A stretch of 10,941 nt of DNA, taken from NCBI GenBank assembly GCA_003555385.1, contig PWHO01000341.1:1-10941 (forward strand). The letters are read 5' to 3'. The DNA is from Bacteroidales bacterium. Lineage in GTDB: Bacteria > Bacteroidota > Bacteroidia > Bacteroidales > UBA7960. Below the pieces are notes generated by a model. The model did no database searches. It had not been told where the DNA came from and saw only the letters and a list, made by a program, of their open reading frames with translations. A program made the translations under genes and the position numbers. Below, piece by piece: positions 1 to 6,321 of this stretch; position 1 is the first letter of the stretch, and each line of letters opens with the position of its first letter.

Positions 1-48
1 AACGCAAGAGTTGGTTGTTCCCAGGTCAATACCAATAATTTTGCTCAT
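1..48 (-). CDS. dnaK: Molecular chaperone DnaK (Hsp70), N-terminal fragment only
   Basis: The reverse strand from position 48 reads MSKIIGIDLGTTNSCV before the window ends. This is the first phosphate-binding segment (IGIDLGTTNS) of the Hsp70 ATPase domain and is near-diagnostic for DnaK. Only 16 codons are present, and the gene continues beyond the left edge. DnaK is the cytosolic ATP-dependent chaperone that works with DnaJ and GrpE on unfolded proteins. The ATG at 46-48 is preceded by a purine-rich AAGGA about seven bases upstream, one of the few Shine-Dalgarno-like sites in this window. A standard Bacteroidota -7 box is not visible upstream; a sigma-54-like element is (separate entry). 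HscA or another Hsp70 paralogue cannot be fully excluded from 16 residues. Confidence 0.9.
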   Translation of the reverse strand, partial: MSKIIGIDLGTTNSCV

Positions 49-100
49 TGTTTATTCCTTTTTTATGTTTGTTTAGTCAATTTGATTCCAACTCTGTCTT

Positions 101-116
101 TTCAATGATTGTGCCA
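101..116 (-). promoter_or_regulatory. Candidate sigma-54-like (-24/-12) promoter of dnaK
   Basis: On the minus strand this reads TGGCAC-N5-TTGAA. The spacing matches the -24/-12 consensus TGGCACR-N4-TTGCW, with one deviation: A instead of C in the -12 TTGC. Initiation about 12 bases downstream would leave a dnaK leader of roughly 40 bases. No TAnnTTTG box of the usual Bacteroidota housekeeping type is visible in the 160-base leader. RpoN cannot be seen in this window, so assignment to sigma-54 is inference. Confidence 0.4.
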
Positions 117-149
117 TTCAGGCCAAAAGCCGTTATTTTGAAAATATGA

Positions 150-181
150 CACCTTCCCGTGCGTTAATTACCGGGAATGTG
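150..181. repeat. Imperfect inverted repeat between the receptor gene and dnaK
   Basis: Perfect arms TTCCCG (154-159) and CGGGAA (172-177) enclose 12 bases. Past a single mismatch they extend by CAC (150-152) and GTG (179-181). It lies 27 bases beyond the receptor stop codon, so it could end that minus-strand transcript, but the bases after it on that strand are only moderately T-rich. It could also be an operator upstream of dnaK. It does not match CIRCE. Confidence 0.35.
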
Positions 182-207
182 GCAGAAAAATGACAAAAAG
201 GCAGGTG

Positions 208-2652
208 TCAGAAGCGGGCAATGAGCTTCAGATTAATTAGCCTGGAGGTAAGGTAATTCGGGATGGCAAATTGCTGGTTTTGCACATCCCTGATCCACGT
301 ATAGGAAATGGTGTTGTTGATCTCCAGCAGGTTGAAAACTTCTGCAGTGAGCCACACCGATTCCAGGTGGCCCCATGGGCCCGATTGCCGGTTGGTGTTG
401 CTGCCGATCAGCTCTTTGGAAAACCCGATGTCGACTCGCTGGTAGGAAGGCATCCGGCCGATGTTCCGTTGCCTGTCGCGCTGCGGGGCCCAGAATGGCA
501 GGCCTGTGCCGTAGAAAAACCCCAGTTGTACCTGGTAGCTGGGGTTGCGGGGCAGGAAATCCTGGAAGAACAAACTGAAGCTGAATCGCTGATCTGTTGG
601 CCGGGCCAGATAACCGGCGGGTTGCTTTTCGCCTTCTTCATTGGTTACATAAGCTCCCTCTATTTTTTCCCTGGTTTGCATCAGCGACATGCTTGCCCAG
701 GATTCAATGCCCGGCACAAACTCTCCGTTGATATGCATATCCAGCCCGGTGGCATAACCCCGGGAAATGTTGTCGGCGTAATAACGTATCCTGACATTAT
801 CAACCTCATAAGGAATCAGGTGGTCCATCAACTTGTAGTAAGCTTCGGTGGTGTACCTGAAAGGCCTGTCCCAGGCGGTAAAGTGATAGGTGGACCCCAG
901 TACAAAATGGATGGATTCCTGGGCCCGTATATCTTCATTGAGCTGTCCTTCCATGTTTCTTAGTTCGCGGTAAAACGGCGGCTGGTGGTAGTAACCGGCT
1001 GATCCCCTGAATGACCACTTTGGTGCCCAGCCCGGTTTATATAGCAGGGTGGACCTCGGGCTCACCACCCATTGCCTGTTCATGTCCCAGTAATGCGTCC
1101 TGACCCCGGCAGTCCATTCAAAACGTCCGTGAGGCCGCATAAACTCCGTGGTGTTTTGCAAATATGCCGTCAGCCTGTTTGACCGGGTATGTATTTTTGT
1201 GTTGAGCGTGTCCTGTAACCATATTTCATTTGGCGGGTGCTGTGGCAATGAGTAGCCGGCTGAGTCCACAAGACCCCATTCATTCAGCCTGTCGTATATA
1301 TCTTCATGACGAAAACTCATGCCCCAGCGTAAATCGGCTTCATCGGAATTCCAACGGCCTTTGATTTCTGTGGTCCAGACGATGGCATTGAGGTAATTGC
1401 GGGCGTGATCCAGGAACGTTCCCACCCCGAGGGGTTCACCCACCGGCTGTCCGAAATTGTCTTTGCCCATATCTGTTTCCACACGGTGCAGCCAGTATTG
1501 TCCCATTACATCGAAATTCTCGTGCTCGTCTGACTGAAAAACACTGGTGATGAGCTGCATTTCGGTGTTGTCGCGGGGGGTGTATTCAAGTGAAAGGGCA
1601 CCGGTAGTGGTATTGAAAAGGTTCACTTCTTTTCCGTCGAAATAAACGGTGAATTCGCGTACTTCTGAAACGGTACCAAATCTTGTCCGCCTCACCTCGG
1701 GCTCGAAACGGAAACGGTTGTTGTTGTAATTTCCCAGCAGGCTGAGCGACCACTGGTCGGATATCCGGTAACGGAGAAGGCCCTGTATGTCGGAAAATGA
1801 GGGCTGGTAATCACCCTGGGCATCGAGGGTGCCGAGCAGGTACTGGTTGGATTTATACCTTACACCGAAGAGGTAGGAAAGGGACCGGGTGGCTGATGCT
1901 CCTTCCAGGTGCAATGAGCCTTCCAGCAGACTCAGTGAAAAGGAACCCCCGAACTCTTCCGGTGTCCGGTAGGTGATGTCCAGTACTGACGCCATTTTGT
2001 CGCCGTATTCAGCGTTAAAGCCCCCGGCGGAAAACTCGATGGAGGAAACCAGGTCGGGATTCAGAAAACTCAGGCCTTCATGCTGTCCGGATCTTACCAG
2101 GAACGGCCGGTATACCTCAATACCATTCACGTATACCAGGTTTTCATCATAGTTGCCCCCTCTTACCGAATACTGTGCCGAGAGTTCTGTGGTGGTTGAC
2201 ACCCCGGGCAGGGTCTGGATAAGGGATTCCACTCCGGCACCCGGCCCGGGAAGTATGGTTGCCAGCCTTGGGTTCAGCCTGGTGATGTCTCCTGACAATA
2301 GCTGTCTGTCAACGATTTCAATATCGGGAAGGTCGGTCATTAAAGGTTCCAGCAAGATGTCAAGCTGACGGATTTCGTCGGGGCTGAGCAACAAGGGAAC
2401 CGACTTTGCCTGATAACCGATATAGGAGATATTCAGAACGATGGAATCGTTGGCCGGCACCCTCAGGGAGAAAAAACCGTCGACGCCGGTGCTGGTTCCG
2501 GCAGGCTTTCCCTGAAGTGACAGGTTGACATAACCCAACGCGTCGCCGTCAGCGGTTCTGACATATCCTTCAATGGTTGCCTGCTGGCCCATGGATGCCG
2601 CGGGGAAGGTTAAAAGAAGAGCAAGCCCGAAAAAGAATCGCAACAAACGCAT
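208..2652 (-). CDS. TonB-dependent outer-membrane receptor with carboxypeptidase-regulatory-like domain
   Basis: The 814-residue protein starts with a signal peptide (about residues 1-23: MRLLR, a hydrophobic run, then a cut near SMGQQ). A carboxypeptidase-regulatory-like beta-sandwich follows at about 25-105 (GYVRTADGDALGYVNLSL; DGFFSL; ISYIGYQ). The plug domain is at about 120-235, with SVRGGNYDENLVYVNGIEVY and FSAGGFNAEYGDKMASVLDI. The rest looks like alternating beta-strands of a barrel, ending in LKLIARF with the terminal aromatic residue expected of an outer-membrane protein. Such receptors import bound ligands using TonB energy. It is shorter than typical SusC proteins (about 1000 residues) and no SusD-like gene adjoins it, so a glycan-uptake role is not supported and the substrate is unknown. 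The ATG at 2650-2652 places the signal peptide correctly. The upstream same-strand gene encodes a protein with a similar N-terminal domain. Confidence 0.9.
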   Translation of the reverse strand: MRLLRFFFGLALLLTFPAASMGQQATIEGYVRTADGDALGYVNLSLQGKPAGTSTGVDGFFSLRVPANDSIVLNISYIGYQAKSVPLLLSPDEIRQLDILLEPLMTDLPDIEIVDRQLLSGDITRLNPRLATILPGPGAGVESLIQTLPGVSTTTELSAQYSVRGGNYDENLVYVNGIEVYRPFLVRSGQHEGLSFLNPDLVSSIEFSAGGFNAEYGDKMASVLDITYRTPEEFGGSFSLSLLEGSLHLEGASATRSLSYLFGVRYKSNQYLLGTLDAQGDYQPSFSDIQGLLRYRISDQWSLSLLGNYNNNRFRFEPEVRRTRFGTVSEVREFTVYFDGKEVNLFNTTTGALSLEYTPRDNTEMQLITSVFQSDEHENFDVMGQYWLHRVETDMGKDNFGQPVGEPLGVGTFLDHARNYLNAIVWTTEIKGRWNSDEADLRWGMSFRHEDIYDRLNEWGLVDSAGYSLPQHPPNEIWLQDTLNTKIHTRSNRLTAYLQNTTEFMRPHGRFEWTAGVRTHYWDMNRQWVVSPRSTLLYKPGWAPKWSFRGSAGYYHQPPFYRELRNMEGQLNEDIRAQESIHFVLGSTYHFTAWDRPFRYTTEAYYKLMDHLIPYEVDNVRIRYYADNISRGYATGLDMHINGEFVPGIESWASMSLMQTREKIEGAYVTNEEGEKQPAGYLARPTDQRFSFSLFFQDFLPRNPSYQVQLGFFYGTGLPFWAPQRDRQRNIGRMPSYQRVDIGFSKELIGSNTNRQSGPWGHLESVWLTAEVFNLLEINNTISYTWIRDVQNQQFAIPNYLTSRLINLKLIARF

Positions 2653-2671
2653 GGAGTCAATACATTGTTCT

Positions 2672-2708
2672 CAGCCATCGTTTTTCGGGAATCCCGTTTT
2701 TGTGGCTG
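2672..2708. repeat. Nested dyad in the leader of the TonB receptor gene
   Basis: Inner arms CGGGA (2686-2690) and TCCCG (2692-2696) are flanked by T5 runs, and outer arms CAGCCA (2672-2677) and TGGCTG (2703-2708) also pair. On the plus strand the inner hairpin followed by T5 resembles an intrinsic terminator, but no plus-strand gene lies upstream. On the minus strand, where both neighbours are transcribed, it would fold about 20-55 bases before the receptor start, with A-runs instead of U-runs. A leader structure or processing site between the two genes is possible. Confidence 0.35.
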
Positions 2709-2760
2709 GCTGTACCATTATATAACCTGCGGGGATTTAAATTATTGTCTGTATCATCGA

Positions 2761-3420
2761 TTAATCGCCGCGCCGGAACCTTCCTTCGCGCCAGGCCTCA
2801 ATAAACTGAGCCCAGGCAAGGGGGTCAAAAATCCGCATGGGGGGTCTCTGCCCGGCATAGTAAAGCTGGCTTGTGTGTTGCTGAACGTGATTTCGGAAGT
2901 TCATGCTGCCGTCCATGGGCATTTTTTCAAACCGTTCCCGCATCTCTGCATGAGCCAGGTTGCGCATGGCACGGTCATAGTCATCGGAAGGTACTTCGGT
3001 ATGGATGAAAGCATGCCTGAACTGTTCGCGGGTCGGCCATGGATAAACAACCGTTTCGGGAAGCTGGATGGTGTCCGCTGTCATGATCTGAACGGCTGAA
3101 TACCTTGTTTGGGACAGGGTATCCGGAACCACGTAATGGGCTTCCATGTAACCTACGGAGGTAAAACGAAGGGTGTCATCTTCAAAAACAGGGATGGAGA
3201 AAAACCCATAATAGTCAGTGGTTGTACCCCTGCTGGGGTTTTTTACCCATACGGATGTGTAGGGGAGAGGCTTCAAACTGTCCCCGGTCAGGACCAGTCC
3301 TGAAAACTGGATGACCCGCCTGTCTGAAGACTGGGCAGTAAGCTCGCCCTCCGGCAAGAACAGATAGCCGGCCAACAACGAGGCAAAAAGTATGAGTCTC
3401 AGGTTTCGAGACATAATCAT
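2761..3420 (-). CDS. Secreted protein with carboxypeptidase-regulatory-like domain, function unknown
   Basis: This is a 219-residue protein. Residues 1-30 look like a signal peptide (NLRLILFASLLAGYLFL, cut near LTAQS). A carboxypeptidase-regulatory-like beta-sandwich follows at about 38-115, with FSGLVLTGDSLKPLPYTSVW, TTTDYYGFFSIPV and LRFTSVGYMEA. The C-terminal 100 residues are hydrophilic and rich in Arg, Met and aromatic residues (YDRAMRNLAHAEMRERFEKM; PLAWAQFIEAW) and match no enzyme I recognise. The protein is probably periplasmic or envelope-associated. Two start codons fit: ATG at 3418-3420 and ATG at 3412-3414. AGGG lies directly against the first and six bases before the second, so the second may be used. 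It lies 108 bases upstream of the TonB receptor on the same strand, and a shared transcript is plausible. Family assignment of the N-terminal domain is firm; function is not. Confidence 0.75.
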   Translation of the reverse strand: MIMSRNLRLILFASLLAGYLFLPEGELTAQSSDRRVIQFSGLVLTGDSLKPLPYTSVWVKNPSRGTTTDYYGFFSIPVFEDDTLRFTSVGYMEAHYVVPDTLSQTRYSAVQIMTADTIQLPETVVYPWPTREQFRHAFIHTEVPSDDYDRAMRNLAHAEMRERFEKMPMDGSMNFRNHVQQHTSQLYYAGQRPPMRIFDPLAWAQFIEAWREGRFRRGD

Positions 3421-3550
3421 CCCTAATTTTGGATAAATGTATAAATAATCGGGGACATCAGAAAATTTGCAAGTGCTTTAAGCCTTCTATTATAATAGTT
3501 TAACAATCATGTCATCTATATAACACTAATCTTCAACACCTCAGGATAAC

Positions 3551-3587
3551 AAAAAAGCTGTTACACGAATCGTGCAACAGCTTTTTT
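3551..3587 (-). terminator. Strong intrinsic terminator downstream of rpmB
   Basis: A 12-bp perfect stem, AAAAAAGCTGTT (3551-3562) with AACAGCTTTTTT (3576-3587), continues past one mismatch into CAC/GTG with a GAATC loop. T-runs on both strands make it potentially bidirectional. It lies 18 bases past the rpmB stop on the minus strand, so its main job is probably to end the rpmB transcript before the next minus-strand gene. A second short palindrome, GTTTTTTAAAAAAC, is at 3592-3605. Confidence 0.8.
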
Positions 3588-3605
3588 GCCGGTTTTTTAA
3601 AAAAC

Positions 3606-3842
3606 TTACTTGACGAAACCTTTTTTGCGGGCTTCCTGCAAACAAGCATAAATGCCTTTTTTATTGATTGTGCGGATCCCTTTTGCGGACACTTTCAGGG
3701 TAACCCAGCGGTTCTCTTCCGGGATAAAGAATTTCTTCTCCTGGATATTGGGATAAAACCACCTGTTGGTCTTGACGTTAGAGTGGGATACCTTGTGTCC
3801 TGTAATGGGCCTCTTTCCGGTTATCTGACAAATACGTGACAT
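3606..3842 (-). CDS. rpmB: 50S ribosomal protein L28
   Basis: The 78-residue basic protein begins MSRICQITGKRPITGHKVSH, the characteristic L28 N-terminus. It continues with the conserved NRWFYPNIQEKKFF and WVTLKVSAKGIRTINKKGI and is of normal length for the family. L28 is a component of the large ribosomal subunit. Only the two cysteines C5 and C67 are seen and no CxxC zinc pair is present, so it looks like the zinc-independent form. It is transcribed alone, from a nearby promoter to the strong hairpin at 3551-3587. In many Bacteroidota, rpmB is followed by rpmG and a small DUF4295 gene, and neither is found here. The leader is A/T-rich without a Shine-Dalgarno sequence, as is usual in this phylum. 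Confidence 0.97.
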   Translation of the reverse strand: MSRICQITGKRPITGHKVSHSNVKTNRWFYPNIQEKKFFIPEENRWVTLKVSAKGIRTINKKGIYACLQEARKKGFVK

Positions 3843-3887
3843 TTCTGAAAATATTTTGATGACAAATGAACGCCTTTTTTAAGGAGT

Positions 3888-3919
3888 GCAAAGTACGGAA
3901 TTTTTTTTGTGACGGACAA
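3888..3919 (-). promoter_or_regulatory. Candidate rpmB promoter (Bacteroidota type)
   Basis: On the minus strand, TTG (3917-3919) is followed by 21 bases and then TACTTTGC (3888-3895). That is close to the Bacteroidota -33 TTG and -7 TAnnTTTG boxes, with the -7 box one base shorter than consensus. It would give a leader of about 40 bases for rpmB. Confidence 0.55.
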
Positions 3920-3946
3920 GTATTTTTTTAAAATCCGCCACACTTC

Positions 3947-3977
3947 TTGTAACTTTTCGGGAGTTTGCCTAATTTCG
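3947..3977 (+). promoter_or_regulatory. Candidate promoter of the J-domain gene (Bacteroidota type)
   Basis: TTG (3947-3949), a 20-base spacer and TAATTTCG (3970-3977) match the -33/-7 pattern with one mismatch in the -7 box. Initiation near 3983 means that any in-frame start before that, such as GTG at 3909, would not be transcribed. This supports the downstream TTG start of the J-domain gene. Confidence 0.55.
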
Positions 3978-4007
3978 GTAGTATATACCACCAATGAAGC
4001 CCCGCAT

Positions 4008-4520
4008 TTGACAAATTATTATCATATATTGGGCGTGCATACCAATGCAACGCCGGCTTCCATCAAACGGGCTTTCCGGCAGAAGGCGAAGCACTTGCAT
4101 CCGGACGTAAACCCCGGACTGGAATCCACCCGCAAGTTTCAGCTGGCCAATGAAGCCTACCAGGTGCTGATTGACCCGGATAAGCGACGTTTGTATGACC
4201 TTCGTTTACGTCACGGAATTAGCGGAACAACAGTTTATTATCGTCCCTCACCCGCACAGCAGGCTGCCGCACGAAGGTACGCCTACCGACGCAGAGAACC
4301 GGAGCCCCCCCATGTGCCCGGCCGCTTTGAGAAACTTTTCGACAGGTTCCTGTTCTTTTTTATGCTTTTGTCGGGGCTGGGGGCCATATTTTTTGGTATA
4401 TATCGTGCGGCTGTGGAACCGGTAGACGGAGTGAATCCGTATGTGGGGATTGTATTCGGGGTGGTATTTACTTCTCTGTTCCTCTATTTGTGGGACAAGA
4501 AGCAACGGCTCGGTATGTAG
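4008..4520 (+). CDS. Membrane-anchored J-domain (DnaJ-like) protein
   Basis: From the TTG at 4008-4010 the protein has 170 residues. The J-domain occupies about residues 3-66 (YYHILGV; IKRAFRQKAKHLHPDVN; FQLANEAYQVLIDPDKRRLY) with the HPD motif at 31-33 that stimulates Hsp70 ATPase. A basic Pro/Arg linker follows (80-107), then two predicted membrane helices at about 113-135 and 144-162. There is no Gly/Phe region, zinc finger or client-binding domain, so this is a class III J-protein, probably recruiting DnaK to the inner membrane; its client is unknown. The reading frame stays open upstream to a GTG at 3909. However, the promoter at 3947-3977 lies inside that extension, and J-domains normally begin two to four residues after the start, as with this TTG. 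An extra C in the CCCC run at 4000-4003 would instead join the frame to the ATG at 3994. Confidence 0.85.
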   Translation: MTNYYHILGVHTNATPASIKRAFRQKAKHLHPDVNPGLESTRKFQLANEAYQVLIDPDKRRLYDLRLRHGISGTTVYYRPSPAQQAAARRYAYRRREPEPPHVPGRFEKLFDRFLFFFMLLSGLGAIFFGIYRAAVEPVDGVNPYVGIVFGVVFTSLFLYLWDKKQRLGM

Positions 4521-4572
4521 ATTTAATAGCGGTTTGTCCGCCAGGAAACAGTGCCCCGTATTGTGCGCATCC

Positions 4573-5505
4573 TTATTTTTGCCGACGGCTCAAAAGGGTA
4601 AATCCCAGGATCAGAATCAGCCCTGCAAGTCCTGAAATAATAACCGGAAGTACCTGGGGGTCGTGCCCGTAGATTTCAGCGTACATCCCGGGGGAAATGC
4701 TTTGTTCCAGCAGGGGTACTTCTTCACCCACGCTGTTGATACGTGTTTCCAGTATTTTTTTCCAGGGCCACAACTTGTTGAGCGATCCTGCCATGAACCC
4801 GGCCAGCAGTGCGAGTGTGGCATTGGGATGTTTTTTGAACAACCAGCCGATCACATTGGAGAAAGCCAGCACTCCTGCAATTCCGCCCACTGTAAATACT
4901 ACGATCACTTTCAGGTTGAGTTCCACCAATGCGTTGAGCATAAACTCATATTTTCCGAGGAAAATGAGGATGAAGGCGCCGGATAGCCCGGGCAATATCA
5001 GTGCACAGAAGGCAATGCTGCCGGCAAGGAAAATAAACCACAGTTGCTCCGGGGTGGTGGCAGGTGTGGCAATGGTAAGGTAATAGGCAATGAAGCCCCC
5101 TAAAAGAAAAAATACGAGGCCGCGGAGGTTATACCGCTCCATGCGTAGGATCACATAGATGGCGCTTCCGATGATCAGTCCGAAAAAAAATGACCAGACC
5201 ATCATGGGGTGATTGACCAGCAGCCACGATACAGCTTTGGCCAGCGAAAAAATGCTGATCAGAATACCGGCAACAACGGCCAGCAGAAAGTTGCCGTTCA
5301 TTTGTCGCCATGCCGCAGCCACTCCCTCTCTGCGGAGGGTGTTCAGCAAATCCAGGTTGATGGATCTGATGCTGAATATCAATTCCTTGTATATGCCGGT
5401 GATCAGTGCGATGGTTCCGCCTGACATGCCCGGCACCACATCCACGGCTCCCATGGCCATGCCTCTGAGAATCAGTAACAGGTAAGCTTCCGGGGTTCGA
5501 CTCAT
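4573..5505 (-). CDS. popT: DUF368 polyprenyl-phosphate transporter (PopT family)
   Basis: The 310-residue polytopic membrane protein carries the DUF368 signature twice: VPGMSGGTIALITGIYKELI near residues 24-43 and LPGLSGAFILIFLGKYEFML near 171-190. This is the internal duplication expected of an inverted-repeat transporter. About eight to ten hydrophobic segments follow one another. DUF368 proteins were shown to act as undecaprenyl-phosphate translocases that return the lipid carrier across the cytoplasmic membrane for peptidoglycan and other surface polymers; assignment here rests on family membership. I chose ATG at 5503-5505, which starts MSRTPEAYLLLILRGMAMGA and leaves four bases after the comA stop. 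A longer frame reaches 5613 but lies inside comA. The tight spacing indicates co-transcription with comA. Its 3' end converges on the J-domain gene with 52 bases between stops and no convincing terminator. Confidence 0.88.
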   Translation of the reverse strand: MSRTPEAYLLLILRGMAMGAVDVVPGMSGGTIALITGIYKELIFSIRSINLDLLNTLRREGVAAAWRQMNGNFLLAVVAGILISIFSLAKAVSWLLVNHPMMVWSFFFGLIIGSAIYVILRMERYNLRGLVFFLLGGFIAYYLTIATPATTPEQLWFIFLAGSIAFCALILPGLSGAFILIFLGKYEFMLNALVELNLKVIVVFTVGGIAGVLAFSNVIGWLFKKHPNATLALLAGFMAGSLNKLWPWKKILETRINSVGEEVPLLEQSISPGMYAEIYGHDPQVLPVIISGLAGLILILGFTLLSRRQK

Positions 5506-5509
5506 GGAT

Positions 5510-6283
5510 TCAGAGCTTACGTTCTTTAAGGTGATCGGGAAGGAAATCGAAAAACGTATCTCCCCGCAGCCCGAGCCGGAGGGTTTCCAGTGCAGCAACT
5601 TCGGAAGGTGCAATGTTGCCCAGGTTCACATCCGCGCCCAGCAGCCGGATGAACCATGTTTGCTGGTGTTTGGCCGGGGCTTCCCAGATTACTTTTTCAC
5701 CCGGCACCCGTGCCACGATCTCATGAATCAAAGCTTCGTCGGCACATCCATCTTTTCCGTAAATGCCAACAGTGCCACTTTCACGTGCCTCGCCGATCAC
5801 GAAACTGCTGCCTGCTTCCAGTTCTTTGTTCATGGCTTGCACCCAGTCGCCTGCAGCCATGACTACATCATCGGCTTTGGCCCCCACTTCCGATACCACT
5901 GTGTAATCTTCCGCCAGCTGCCTGATAATACGGCATTTTTCCTCTTGATCCATCCGGATGCACCCGTCGGAGACCTCCACGGCGTCACATCCCAGTTCTT
6001 CAATGTACCCGAGGTATTCATCAAGCTGGTCACGGACCAGGAAGGCTTCAAACAATGTACCGCCCACATAGACTTTGATGTCGTGCTCACGGTAAAGCCA
6101 GGCTTTGTCTTTTACCTGGCGGCATACCATGGAAGTTCCGAACCCCAGCTTGATGAAGTCGATGAGGTGACCAGATGTTTCTACCAGATCCTGGGCTTGT
6201 CGGAGCCCCAATCCTTTGTCCATTACCATAGTGACGCCCGAATGCCTGGGCTTTTCTTTTCTTTCGGGTAAAAGCTTGATCAT
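5510..6283 (-). CDS. comA: ComA-family phosphosulfolactate synthase
   Basis: The 257-residue protein matches the ComA family in length and motifs: HSGVTMVMDKGLG (14-26), IDFIKLGFGTS (41-51), IKVYVGGTLFE (69-79), DAVEVSDGCI (100-109), VVSEVGAK (129-136) and LGADVNLGNI (217-226). The fold is a TIM barrel. Family members add sulfite to phosphoenolpyruvate, giving (R)-2-phospho-3-sulfolactate. In methanogens this is the first step of coenzyme M synthesis. No comB, comC or other sulfolactate gene is in the window. In this phylum the product might instead feed sulfonate or sulfonolipid metabolism, or the enzyme may have another substrate; both are inference. Plant Hsa32 belongs to the same superfamily and is not known to make coenzyme M. 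The gene lies 38 bases after the TPR gene and 4 bases before popT, in one apparent operon. Confidence 0.85.
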   Translation of the reverse strand: MIKLLPERKEKPRHSGVTMVMDKGLGLRQAQDLVETSGHLIDFIKLGFGTSMVCRQVKDKAWLYREHDIKVYVGGTLFEAFLVRDQLDEYLGYIEELGCDAVEVSDGCIRMDQEEKCRIIRQLAEDYTVVSEVGAKADDVVMAAGDWVQAMNKELEAGSSFVIGEARESGTVGIYGKDGCADEALIHEIVARVPGEKVIWEAPAKHQQTWFIRLLGADVNLGNIAPSEVAALETLRLGLRGDTFFDFLPDHLKERKL

Positions 6284-6321
6284 AGTAAAGAAGATTTAGT
6301 ATTTAACGGCAGGGGATGTGA

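Noticed and set aside
150..181. CIRCE element (HrcA operator) before dnaK
   Set aside because: The arms do not match TTAGCACTC-N9-GAGTGCTAA.
271..963. 230-codon plus-strand open frame opposite the receptor gene
   Set aside because: It is antisense to the barrel region of a well-supported TonB receptor; no domain or start signal supports it.
208..2652. SusC-type glycan transporter of a polysaccharide utilisation locus
   Set aside because: The protein is shorter than typical SusC, and no SusD, glycoside hydrolase or sensor gene is nearby.
4529..4541. Hairpin GCGG-TTTGT-CCGC between the convergent J-domain and popT genes as a terminator
   Set aside because: The stem is only four base pairs and no T-run follows on either strand.
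5504..6271. 255-codon plus-strand open frame lying across the whole comA gene
   Set aside because: It is antisense to a gene with clear family motifs. Its translation is rich in Phe, His and Cys without recognisable domains, and it has no promoter or ribosome site. It follows from the codon use of comA.
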